DNA of 5,526 nt, taken from contig DALS01000004.1 of the NCBI GenBank assembly GCA_002499445.1, forward strand, positions 1 through 5,526. Reading direction: 5' to 3'. Below are positions 1 to 5,526 of this stretch, piece by piece. This stretch comes from Methanosarcina sp. UBA293. Lineage in GTDB: Archaea; Halobacteriota; Methanosarcinia; Methanosarcinales; Methanosarcinaceae. The notes below the pieces were generated by a model, which was not told the DNA's origin, searched no databases, and saw only the letters and a list, made by a program, of their open reading frames with translations. A program made the translations under genes and the position numbers. The number at the start of each line of letters is the position of its first letter. Position 1 is the first letter of the stretch.

Positions 1-74
1 TCTGTAGAAATCCTTAATTTGATGTAAATAATCTCTATAGAGATTATTTACATCAAATTAAGGACTTCTACAGA
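1..74. repeat. 74-bp near-perfect palindrome (35-bp inverted arms)
   Basis: Bases 1-37 are the reverse complement of bases 38-74, with a single mismatch (A at 10 opposite C at 65). The centre is the fully self-complementary CTCTATAGAG, so there is essentially no loop. The outer ends read TCTGTAGAA and TTCTACAGA. Such an arm-to-arm structure fits a small non-autonomous element (MITE-like), two transposon ends joined head to head, or a strong transcript hairpin that ends an upstream gene lying outside the window. No run of T follows the right arm immediately, so a simple terminator is not the obvious reading. The palindrome starts at the first base of the window, so it may extend further left. 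The symmetry is directly visible; the origin is inference. Confidence 0.9.
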
Positions 75-117
75 GCCAAACTTTCTAACTAATTTAATGT
101 ATATCTACTAAAATATC

Positions 118-234
118 CTAAAGTAGATAATTATTTATATGATCGGCATAATCTAGCCATCCGTTATATGACAAATGCTTAAAACTCCGCTCTTCTTGCA
201 GTTTACCGACTTTTTCCTCTTTATCTTTTGGGGA
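118..234 (-). pseudogene. Possible C-terminal remnant of a decayed gene, unidentified
   Basis: On the minus strand a frame of 38 codons stays open from 234 down to a TAG stop at 118-120. It is preceded in frame by TGA (235-237) and further stops, and there is no usable start codon. The peptide looks like real protein: a charged KDKEEKVGKLQEERSF stretch followed by LSYNGWLDYADHINNY. The SYxGWLxxAD pattern reminds me of the extreme C-terminus of group II intron or retron-type reverse transcriptases, but that is recall and weak. No YADD catalytic box or other diagnostic motif is present here. If real, it is a 3' fragment of a gene once transcribed leftwards, towards the palindrome at 1-74. It could also be a chance open frame, since 38 codons is short. 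Confidence 0.2.
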
Positions 235-413
235 TCAGATCTTGGCTTAACAGGTTTATTCATGCTGATTTGCAGAAAAAGATGATTATTCTGGATTAAA
301 ATAGTTATTCTCGACTGAAAGTACTAAGACAAGCAAATATAAAACTGAAAATAAAAAGGTCATGCAATTCATCGTCGACGAACACAGTTTACTGTATATG
401 AATTCAAAAAACC

Positions 414-443
414 ATTTGTTTATTACTTATTTGTTTATTGATT
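414..443. repeat. Two tandem copies of a 15-bp AT-rich unit
   Basis: Bases 414-428 and 429-443 are adjacent copies of a 15-bp unit beginning ATTTGTTTATT. The first 11 bases are identical and 13 of 15 match overall. A short duplication like this in AT-rich spacer is easily explained by replication slippage. It lies more than 230 bases upstream of uvrA and has no evident regulatory role. Confidence 0.7.
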
Positions 444-596
444 AATACTTTCACTCCACTATATTACTTTATTAATAAAAAGTCTGCGTCTTGATGTATG
501 TGTCGAAAAATGGTAGCATAAATTAGAAAAATTACCATGAGTAGATCCAAGTGGAACCAGTCTTCAGGCATCACCTTACTTAAAGCGCAGACATCA

Positions 597-609
597 ATCT
601 AACTTAGAT
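597..609. promoter_or_regulatory. Short perfect dyad upstream of uvrA, possible operator
   Basis: ATCTAA-C-TTAGAT is a perfect 6+6 dyad around one base, ending 67 bases before the uvrA start codon. Just downstream, ACTTTAAACT (622-631) is a weak candidate archaeal TATA box, which would put a transcript start near 650-656. A dyad next to a promoter is where a repressor or activator could bind, but dyads of this size also occur by chance in AT-rich DNA. The symmetry is seen; any function is inference. Confidence 0.2.
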
Positions 610-665
610 GTAGATTTACTCTGACTTTAAACTCTCACCTAACCGACTCAACTGGATAAAAACCC

Positions 666-670
666 GAGAG
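666..670 (+). promoter_or_regulatory. Weak ribosome binding site of uvrA
   Basis: GAGAG ends six bases before the ATG at 677. It is a poor match to the archaeal GGAGG/GGTGA Shine-Dalgarno consensus but has correct spacing. The start is supported mainly by the protein, because KKITIKGAREHNLKDI is the usual UvrA N-terminus. Confidence 0.45.
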
Positions 671-676
671 AAAAAA

Positions 677-3600
677 ATGAAAAAAATTACAATTAAAGGG
701 GCACGGGAGCACAATCTGAAAGATATCACAGTGGAACTCCCGCGAGATAAATTCATTGTTATTACAGGCGTTTCAGGCTCAGGAAAATCTACCCTGGCTT
801 TTGACACGGTTTATGCTGAAGGGCAGCGGCGCTATGTGGAGTCTCTCTCGGCTTATGCGCGGCAGTTCCTTGGGCTTATGAACAAGCCGGATGTGGACAG
901 CATCGAGGGGTTATCTCCGTCAATTTCCATTGAGCAGAAAACGACCTCAAAGAATCCCAGAAGTACGGTAGGCACAGTTACTGAGATTTATGACTACCTG
1001 AGGTTGCTTTTTGCAAGAGTTGGTACGCCTTACTGCCCGACTCACAATATAAAAATCGAGCCCCAGTCTCCTGAAAAAATTGCAGACAGCCTGAGCAGGG
1101 AATTTGAGGGTATGATCATCATTCTTGCACCTATAGTCCGCCAGAAAAAAGGTACATACCAGCAGCTTTTTAGGGAACTCAACAGCGAAGGCTTCGCACG
1201 AATGAGGGTAAACGGGGAAATCTACAGGACTGACGATGAGATTGCCCTTGACCGTTACAAAAAACATGATATTGAAGTCGTAGTTGATCGGCTTGACCCC
1301 TCAGAAGACCGCTCAAGACTTGTCGAAGCCTGCGAAAACGCTCTCAGAAAGGCAGATGGGCTCTTAATTGTAGTTGATTCGGAAGGAAAAGACCACCTTT
1401 ACTCCTCGAATATGGCCTGTCCTGTCTGCGGAATGGCTTTTGAAGAACTCCAGCCTAGAATGTTCTCCTTCAACAGCCCCTTTGGAGCCTGTGAAGCCTG
1501 TAACGGGCTCGGCTTCAAGATGGAGTTCGACCCTGACCTGATCATCCCAAATAAAACCCTCTGCCTTGCGGATGGAGCTGTAGCCCTGTACAGAAATTAC
1601 CTGGACAGTTACCGGAGCCAGCATCTAGGAGCCGTGGCAAAACACTTCGGGTTTGACATTTTCACGCCTATTGAAGCTCTTACAGATAAGCAGTACAATG
1701 CGCTTATGTACGGCACGAACGAACGCATGCAGTTTGAGATGAGCACGAAGAACGGAGATGCCCACTGGTCTCATAAAGGAACCTGGGAAGGGCTGATTCC
1801 TCAATCCGAAAGGTTGTACAGCCAGACAAAATCCGAATACCGCCGAAAAGAGCTTGAAAAATTCATGCAAGTTAAGCCCTGCCCGAAATGCGAAGGCAGG
1901 CGCCTGAAGGAAAAAGTGCTTGCAGTAAAGCTCGGCGAAAAATCCATTGTGGATGTAACCGATCTCTCGATTCTGGACTGCATTCGATTTTTCGAAAGTC
2001 TTGAGCTTTCGGAAAAGGAAAAGGAGATTGCAAAACAGGTATTAAAAGAAATACGCTCCCGTCTTGGCTTCTTAGAGCATGTGGGGCTTGGCTATCTCAC
2101 CCTTTCCCGGAGCTCAGGCACGCTCTCAGGCGGCGAAGCCCAGCGAATCCGGCTGGCTACCCAGATTGGCTCAAACCTCATGGGTGTACTCTATGTGCTT
2201 GACGAACCTTCAATAGGGCTGCACCAGAGGGATAACGAACGGCTTATCCAGACCCTTCAGACTCTGCGGGATCTGGGAAATACCCTGATAGTCGTGGAAC
2301 ACGATGAGGATACTATCCGGGCTGCGGATTATGTACTCGATATAGGGCCAGGGGCTGGCATTCGTGGAGGTTATGTGGTAGCCGAAGGCACACCTGAAGA
2401 AATCGAAAAGAATCCGGAATCCCTGACAGGTCAATATCTCTCTGGAGAAAAACAAATAAAAACGCCTGCCCTCCGCAGGCAGAGTGATGCATTCATCAGG
2501 CTAAAAGGATGCAGGGCAAATAACCTGAAGGACATTGATGTAAATATTCCCATAGGAATCCTGACCGTGATTACAGGCGTATCGGGGTCCGGAAAATCCA
2601 CACTTATCTACGATACCCTGTACAAAGCCCTTATGAAAAAGATAAATAAATCAAATGTAACTCCAGGAGATTATGACGAGCTAGTTTTTGATTCCGAGAT
2701 TGACAAGGTAATTGTTATTGACCAGAGCCCTATTGGCAGGACTCCCCGCTCAAACCCTGCTACTTATACCAAGGTCTTTGATGCCGTCAGGCAGGCTTTT
2801 GCCGAAACAAAGGAAGCAAAAATCCGGGGCTATAAAAGCGGGCGTTTTTCCTTCAACGTAAAAGGAGGGCGCTGTGAAGCTTGCCAAGGAGACGGGCTGA
2901 TAAAGATTGAAATGAATTTCCTGCCAGATGTGTATATTGAATGTGAGGAATGCAAAGGCACCCGTTACAACCGAGAAACCCTCGAAGTAAAATACAGGGG
3001 CAAATCGATTGCTGAAGTCCTGAATATGACTGTAGAAGAGGCTGCCGAGCATTTTGAGAATGTCCCCACAATCAAAAACAAACTCGATACTCTAACAAGA
3101 GTCGGGCTTGGCTATATCAAACTTGGCCAGAGCTCAACAACGCTTTCCGGCGGGGAAGCCCAGCGAATCAAGCTGACAAGGGAACTCTCCAAAAAAGGTA
3201 CTGGAAGGACGATTTATCTCCTTGATGAACCCACAACAGGACTTCATTTCCATGATGTCAAAAAACTCATTTCAGTCCTTAACGGGCTTGTAGCAAAAGG
3301 AAACACTGTGGTTGTAATAGAACATAACCTGGATATAATTAAATCCGCAGACTATATCATCGATCTTGGTCCCGAAGGCGGAAACGCAGGTGGAGAAATT
3401 ATTGCCAAAGGGACGCCTGAAGAAGTGTCCACGGTTCAGGAAAGCCATACTGCACACTTCCTTGCTCCAAGGCTTTCAATGCCATATCTAGATATATCGG
3501 ATACAGAGCCTATTGAGGTCTTTTTCGAAGATGGGGGAGATTTTGAAGCCGATTATGAGGTTGACTTTGAGGATTTTGACGATGATCTGATTGATAATTC

Positions 3601-3703
3601 CGAAGACCTTGAAGAAGGCTCTGAAGAAGATTCTGAGGAAAACTTCGGAAGTCTCAAGCACAGCAAACACAGGAATGACAAAGCGCTTCAAGAATTGATA
3701 TAA
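677..3703 (+). CDS. uvrA: UvrA, excinuclease ABC subunit A, with acidic C-terminal tail
   Basis: UvrA is the cytoplasmic ABC-type ATPase that acts as a dimer in nucleotide excision repair: it recognises bulky DNA lesions, loads UvrB and leaves. Both ATPase halves are intact. The first has Walker A GVSGSGKS at residues 31-38, the UvrA-type signature LSGGEAQR at 483-490 and Walker B DEP at 509-511. The second has GVSGSGKS at 634-641, LSGGEAQR from 823 and DEP at 850-852. Two CxxC...CxxC zinc modules are complete: Cys248/251/272/275 and Cys733/736/756/759. The latter is the C-terminal zinc finger known in bacterial UvrA to be needed for damage-specific binding. The usual UvrA end (HFLAPRL) falls near residue 933. 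The remaining 75 residues are an extension in which about 25 of the 47 residues from 942 to 988 are Asp or Glu and none is Lys, Arg or His, followed by a mildly basic end. Family length is about 940, so 1008 is long. uvrC follows 154 bases downstream on the same strand; uvrB is absent here. The identity is not in doubt. Confidence 0.98.
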   Translation: MKKITIKGAREHNLKDITVELPRDKFIVITGVSGSGKSTLAFDTVYAEGQRRYVESLSAYARQFLGLMNKPDVDSIEGLSPSISIEQKTTSKNPRSTVGTVTEIYDYLRLLFARVGTPYCPTHNIKIEPQSPEKIADSLSREFEGMIIILAPIVRQKKGTYQQLFRELNSEGFARMRVNGEIYRTDDEIALDRYKKHDIEVVVDRLDPSEDRSRLVEACENALRKADGLLIVVDSEGKDHLYSSNMACPVCGMAFEELQPRMFSFNSPFGACEACNGLGFKMEFDPDLIIPNKTLCLADGAVALYRNYLDSYRSQHLGAVAKHFGFDIFTPIEALTDKQYNALMYGTNERMQFEMSTKNGDAHWSHKGTWEGLIPQSERLYSQTKSEYRRKELEKFMQVKPCPKCEGRRLKEKVLAVKLGEKSIVDVTDLSILDCIRFFESLELSEKEKEIAKQVLKEIRSRLGFLEHVGLGYLTLSRSSGTLSGGEAQRIRLATQIGSNLMGVLYVLDEPSIGLHQRDNERLIQTLQTLRDLGNTLIVVEHDEDTIRAADYVLDIGPGAGIRGGYVVAEGTPEEIEKNPESLTGQYLSGEKQIKTPALRRQSDAFIRLKGCRANNLKDIDVNIPIGILTVITGVSGSGKSTLIYDTLYKALMKKINKSNVTPGDYDELVFDSEIDKVIVIDQSPIGRTPRSNPATYTKVFDAVRQAFAETKEAKIRGYKSGRFSFNVKGGRCEACQGDGLIKIEMNFLPDVYIECEECKGTRYNRETLEVKYRGKSIAEVLNMTVEEAAEHFENVPTIKNKLDTLTRVGLGYIKLGQSSTTLSGGEAQRIKLTRELSKKGTGRTIYLLDEPTTGLHFHDVKKLISVLNGLVAKGNTVVVIEHNLDIIKSADYIIDLGPEGGNAGGEIIAKGTPEEVSTVQESHTAHFLAPRLSMPYLDISDTEPIEVFFEDGGDFEADYEVDFEDFDDDLIDNSEDLEEGSEEDSEENFGSLKHSKHRNDKALQELI

Positions 3704-3705
3704 AG

Positions 3706-3782
3706 TTTATTAAAGCTTATTTGAAATTAATTTAATGTTAATTATTTATTAAAGTTGATTTAAATTAATTTAATGTTGATTA
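3706..3782. repeat. Two tandem copies of a 38-39 bp AT-rich repeat
   Basis: Unit one is 3706-3744 and unit two is 3745-3782. Both begin TTTATTAAAG and share a 26-bp core (3724-3749 and 3762-3787) that differs at one position. A third copy starts (TTTAT at 3783-3787) and then diverges. The repeat begins two bases after the uvrA stop codon and fills about half of the uvrA-uvrC spacer. It contains almost no G or C and no stable GC-rich hairpin. It could be slippage-derived spacer, or it could serve as an AT-rich transcription boundary between the two genes. Confidence 0.85.
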
Positions 3783-3791
3783 TTTATAATA
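3782..3791 (+). promoter_or_regulatory. Candidate archaeal TATA box for uvrC
   Basis: ATTTATAATA resembles the archaeal TATA box. It lies 67 bases before the uvrC start codon, at the end of the spacer repeat. With the usual 22-27 base distance, transcription would start around 3810-3818, giving a leader of roughly 40-48 bases. This would let uvrC be transcribed on its own. Because the whole spacer is AT-rich, a chance match is quite possible and read-through from uvrA is not excluded. Confidence 0.35.
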
Positions 3792-3845
3792 CTCTAATCA
3801 AATTCAAGCTCCTTGTAAAAACTTAAAAGCTTAAAACCGGAAAAA

Positions 3846-3850
3846 TGAGG
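3846..3850 (+). promoter_or_regulatory. Ribosome binding site of uvrC
   Basis: TGAGG, with the core GAGG at 3847-3850, sits seven bases before the ATG at 3858. This is a good archaeal Shine-Dalgarno match at normal spacing and supports the chosen start. Confidence 0.7.
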
Positions 3851-3857
3851 CACAAAA

Positions 3858-5417
3858 ATGATTGACCTGGAAGCTCTTCCTCACTTGCCTGGCTGTTATC
3901 TTTTCAAAAATGAGGAAGGGACTGTGCTGTATGTGGGCAAGGCAAAGGACCTAAAAAAACGGGTGAGCAGCTATTTCCAGAAACGAGACCATGACCCAAA
4001 AACCGAGAGCCTTGTACAGGCCTCCAGGGACCTTGATTTTATTATCACGAATACTGAGGTAGAAGCTTTCCTCCTGGAAAATACCTTGATAAAAAAGCAC
4101 TGGCCAAGGTACAATATAGCTTTAAAGGACTCAAAGCGGTATGCTTGCATCCATCTAACCGAAGAAAAGTTCCCAAGGATCAGACTTGCCCGGAAAAAGG
4201 TTGGTAGTGGAAGCTTTTTTGGACCTTTTGTATCAGCAAAGGAAAGAAATTACATTTTTGAGGTTGTAAGGAAGACCTTTCAGCTCAGGACCTGCAAACA
4301 GATGCCTAAACGTGCTTGTCTGAGATACCATATCGCGGCATGCAGCGGGCCCTGCATAGGGGCAGTTTCCACGGAAGAGTATTCCGAAAAAGTGAAAAAG
4401 GCTGCCTCTGTCCTTAAAGGCGATATCAAAGAGCTTATCGAGTCAATGGAAATAGAAATGAGGAAACTGGCATCAAGGCAACAATTCGAGCAGGCTATGG
4501 CTCTGCGGGATGAGATTACAGCTCTTGAGTACCTTCAGGAAAAGCAGAATATGGAGAGGCAGAAAAAGCATAATGAGGACATTCTGAATTATATTGTCAG
4601 GGATGATACCGTTTATCTCATGCTCTTCAAGGTTTACAAAGGTACACTTGAGGATAAGCAAGACTTTGTTTTTGCCTTTGGGGAAAGTTTCCTAGAAGAA
4701 TTCCTGGTACAGTATTATTCCGAAAATGAGCCGCCTGAAGAGCTGATACTACCCGAGCCGCTCGAAGAGCCGCTTGTCGATTTCCTCTCTCACGTCAAGG
4801 GAATAAAGGTGAAAGCCACGGTTCCGAAGCAAGGGGAGAAAAAGGAGCTTCTCGACCTTGTCCTGAAAAATGTTGAGATTGGCTTCTTTGGAGACCGGAA
4901 AAAGCTTGAAGCCCTGCAAAGTAAACTTTCTCTTCCAAAACTTCCTAATGTCATAGAATGTTTCGATATTTCCCATCTCTCAGGCACGGCTACAGTTGGC
5001 TCTATGGTGCAGTTTCGGGGAGGCAGACCTGATAAACACAATTATCGACGCTTTAAGATAGAAAATGTTGAAGGCATTGACGATTTCGCTTCCATTGCCG
5101 AGGTTGTACGCAGGCGTTATTCCCGCTTGCTTGAGGATGAACATGACCTGCCTGACCTTATTATTATAGACGGGGGAAAGGGACAGCTTTCCTCAGCTTT
5201 CCAGGTACTTCGGAAATTGAAGCTCAGGATTCCTATTATCTCCATAGCCAAGCGGAAAGAAGAAATCTATGTACCTGGAATCAAATACCCGCTTCCCATA
5301 AAGAAAGACGAGAAAGCCTCCCTCTTTGTCCAGGAAATCCGGGACGAAGCCCACAGGTTTGCAATTACCTATAACCGCTTGCTAAGGCAAAAATCTTTGA
5401 TCCCTAAAAATAGTTGA
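3858..5417 (+). CDS. uvrC: UvrC, excinuclease ABC subunit C, lacking the C-terminal HhH domain
   Basis: UvrC binds the UvrB-DNA complex in the cytoplasm and makes both cuts of nucleotide excision repair. The N-terminal GIY-YIG nuclease (about residues 6-95, 3' cut) keeps its expected key residues: Tyr14 in GCY, Tyr25 and Gly27 in YVG, Lys28, Arg35, Tyr39, Glu74 and Asn86. Cys146, 154, 162 and 166 (C-x7-C-x7-C-x3-C) match the cysteine cluster reported to bind an iron-sulfur cluster in bacterial UvrC. A UVR motif that contacts UvrB lies at about 193-228 (SRQQFEQAMALRDEI). The RNase H-like nuclease (5' cut) has the full Asp-Asp-His triad at Asp370 (ECFDISH), Asp438 (IIIDGGKGQ) and His499 (DEAHRF). 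The protein ends about 20 residues after this histidine at 519 residues, whereas bacterial UvrC is about 600. The helix-hairpin-helix pair is therefore missing, and no frame just downstream encodes it. The start is fixed by the standard N-terminus LPHLPGCYLFKN and a good ribosome binding site. Confidence 0.97.
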   Translation: MIDLEALPHLPGCYLFKNEEGTVLYVGKAKDLKKRVSSYFQKRDHDPKTESLVQASRDLDFIITNTEVEAFLLENTLIKKHWPRYNIALKDSKRYACIHLTEEKFPRIRLARKKVGSGSFFGPFVSAKERNYIFEVVRKTFQLRTCKQMPKRACLRYHIAACSGPCIGAVSTEEYSEKVKKAASVLKGDIKELIESMEIEMRKLASRQQFEQAMALRDEITALEYLQEKQNMERQKKHNEDILNYIVRDDTVYLMLFKVYKGTLEDKQDFVFAFGESFLEEFLVQYYSENEPPEELILPEPLEEPLVDFLSHVKGIKVKATVPKQGEKKELLDLVLKNVEIGFFGDRKKLEALQSKLSLPKLPNVIECFDISHLSGTATVGSMVQFRGGRPDKHNYRRFKIENVEGIDDFASIAEVVRRRYSRLLEDEHDLPDLIIIDGGKGQLSSAFQVLRKLKLRIPIISIAKRKEEIYVPGIKYPLPIKKDEKASLFVQEIRDEAHRFAITYNRLLRQKSLIPKNS

Positions 5418-5461
5418 TTTCCAAGATTATTAATTTCTAAGATCGTTGATTCCTGAAAAAT
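5414..5461. repeat. Weak 16-bp tandem repeat after uvrC
   Basis: Bases 5414-5429, 5430-5445 and 5446-5461 form three diverged 16-bp units starting TTGATTT, TTAATTT and TTGATTC. Units one and two match at 12 of 16 positions; the third is weaker (about 9 of 16). The first unit overlaps the uvrC stop codon. The rest of the window to 5526 is AT-rich with no gene, clear terminator hairpin or RNA that I can recognise. Confidence 0.4.
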
Positions 5462-5526
5462 CATTTATTATCTTAATTGCCCCCGTTGTCAATCTGTTTC
5501 CGCGAATTAAATATCCAGGATCTCAA

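Larger units (their letters stand above)
75..676. other. Long AT-rich intergenic region with no intact gene
   Basis: About 600 bases separate the palindrome from uvrA. I see no open frame of convincing length or with a good ribosome binding site on either strand, and no tRNA, rRNA or CRISPR structure. Items inside it: a 7-bp inverted repeat (103-109 with 122-128), a possible minus-strand gene remnant (118-234), a 36-codon hydrophobic plus-strand frame without a Shine-Dalgarno sequence (175-285), a 15-bp tandem duplication (414-443), and two overlapping pairs of 7-bp inverted repeats (482-488 with 586-592; 491-497 with 591-597) that could fold a leader RNA in alternative ways. Archaeal TATA-like stretches occur at 134-140 and 335-344, but nothing ties either one to uvrA. 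Long leaders and spacers are common in Methanosarcina. Confidence 0.6.

Noticed and set aside
103..128. 7-bp inverted repeat (ATCTACT / AGTAGAT) as a terminator
   Set aside because: The stem is short, AT-rich and has a 12-base loop with no adjoining T-run in a sensible position; it is too weak to call.
175..285. 36-codon hydrophobic plus-strand frame (MLKTPLFLQF...) that could be a small membrane protein
   Set aside because: There is no ribosome binding site, it is very short, and it lies antisense to a more protein-like frame. T-rich DNA readily gives hydrophobic chance peptides.
328..395. Minus-strand hydrophobic peptide starting MNCMTFLFSVLYLL
   Set aside because: It is under 30 codons, has no ribosome binding site, and is explained by A-rich plus-strand sequence translating to Phe/Leu/Val on the opposite strand.
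947..1267. 106-codon open frame on the strand opposite uvrA
   Set aside because: It is wholly inside the conserved uvrA coding sequence, with no recognisable motif. It is a shadow frame, as are the other antisense frames over uvrA and uvrC.
3657..3703. PCNA-interacting (PIP) motif at the very end of UvrA
   Set aside because: The end KALQELI lacks the hydrophobic and paired aromatic residues of a PIP box.
3845..3865. Six-codon frame (ATG AGG CAC ... TGA) overlapping the uvrC start, as a possible translational control peptide
   Set aside because: Its ATG forms part of the uvrC ribosome binding site region and it has no binding site of its own; it is most likely chance.

Overview
The window reads as part of a methanogenic archaeon's chromosome, most likely a Methanosarcina species. 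The clues are the two protein sequences, long AT-rich spacers with degenerate repeats, archaeal TATA-like boxes and moderate-GC coding regions. The genus assignment rests on recognising the protein sequences from memory and was not tested by a search.

Layout: positions 1-676 hold no convincing intact gene. They contain a 74-bp near-perfect palindrome at the left edge, a possible gene remnant on the minus strand (118-234), a short AT-rich tandem repeat, and the leader of the first gene. Positions 677-3703 (+) encode UvrA, the damage-recognition ATPase of nucleotide excision repair, here with an extra strongly acidic C-terminal tail of about 75 residues. Positions 3704-3857 are an AT-rich spacer made largely of two copies of a 38-39 bp repeat, followed by a plausible promoter and ribosome binding site. 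Positions 3858-5417 (+) encode UvrC, the dual-incision nuclease, complete in both nuclease domains but without the C-terminal helix-hairpin-helix domain of bacterial UvrC. Positions 5418-5526 are AT-rich spacer with a weak 16-bp repeat.

Together the two genes supply two of the three parts of the bacterial-type UvrABC excinuclease. UvrA finds damage and loads UvrB, and UvrC then cuts on both sides of the lesion. UvrB is not in the window and must be encoded elsewhere, possibly next door. Mesophilic archaea are generally thought to have acquired this pathway from bacteria, and both proteins look bacterial in motif content.

I found no clearly new multi-gene system. The points most worth checking are the palindrome, the acidic UvrA tail, the short UvrC, and the possible reverse-strand gene relic.
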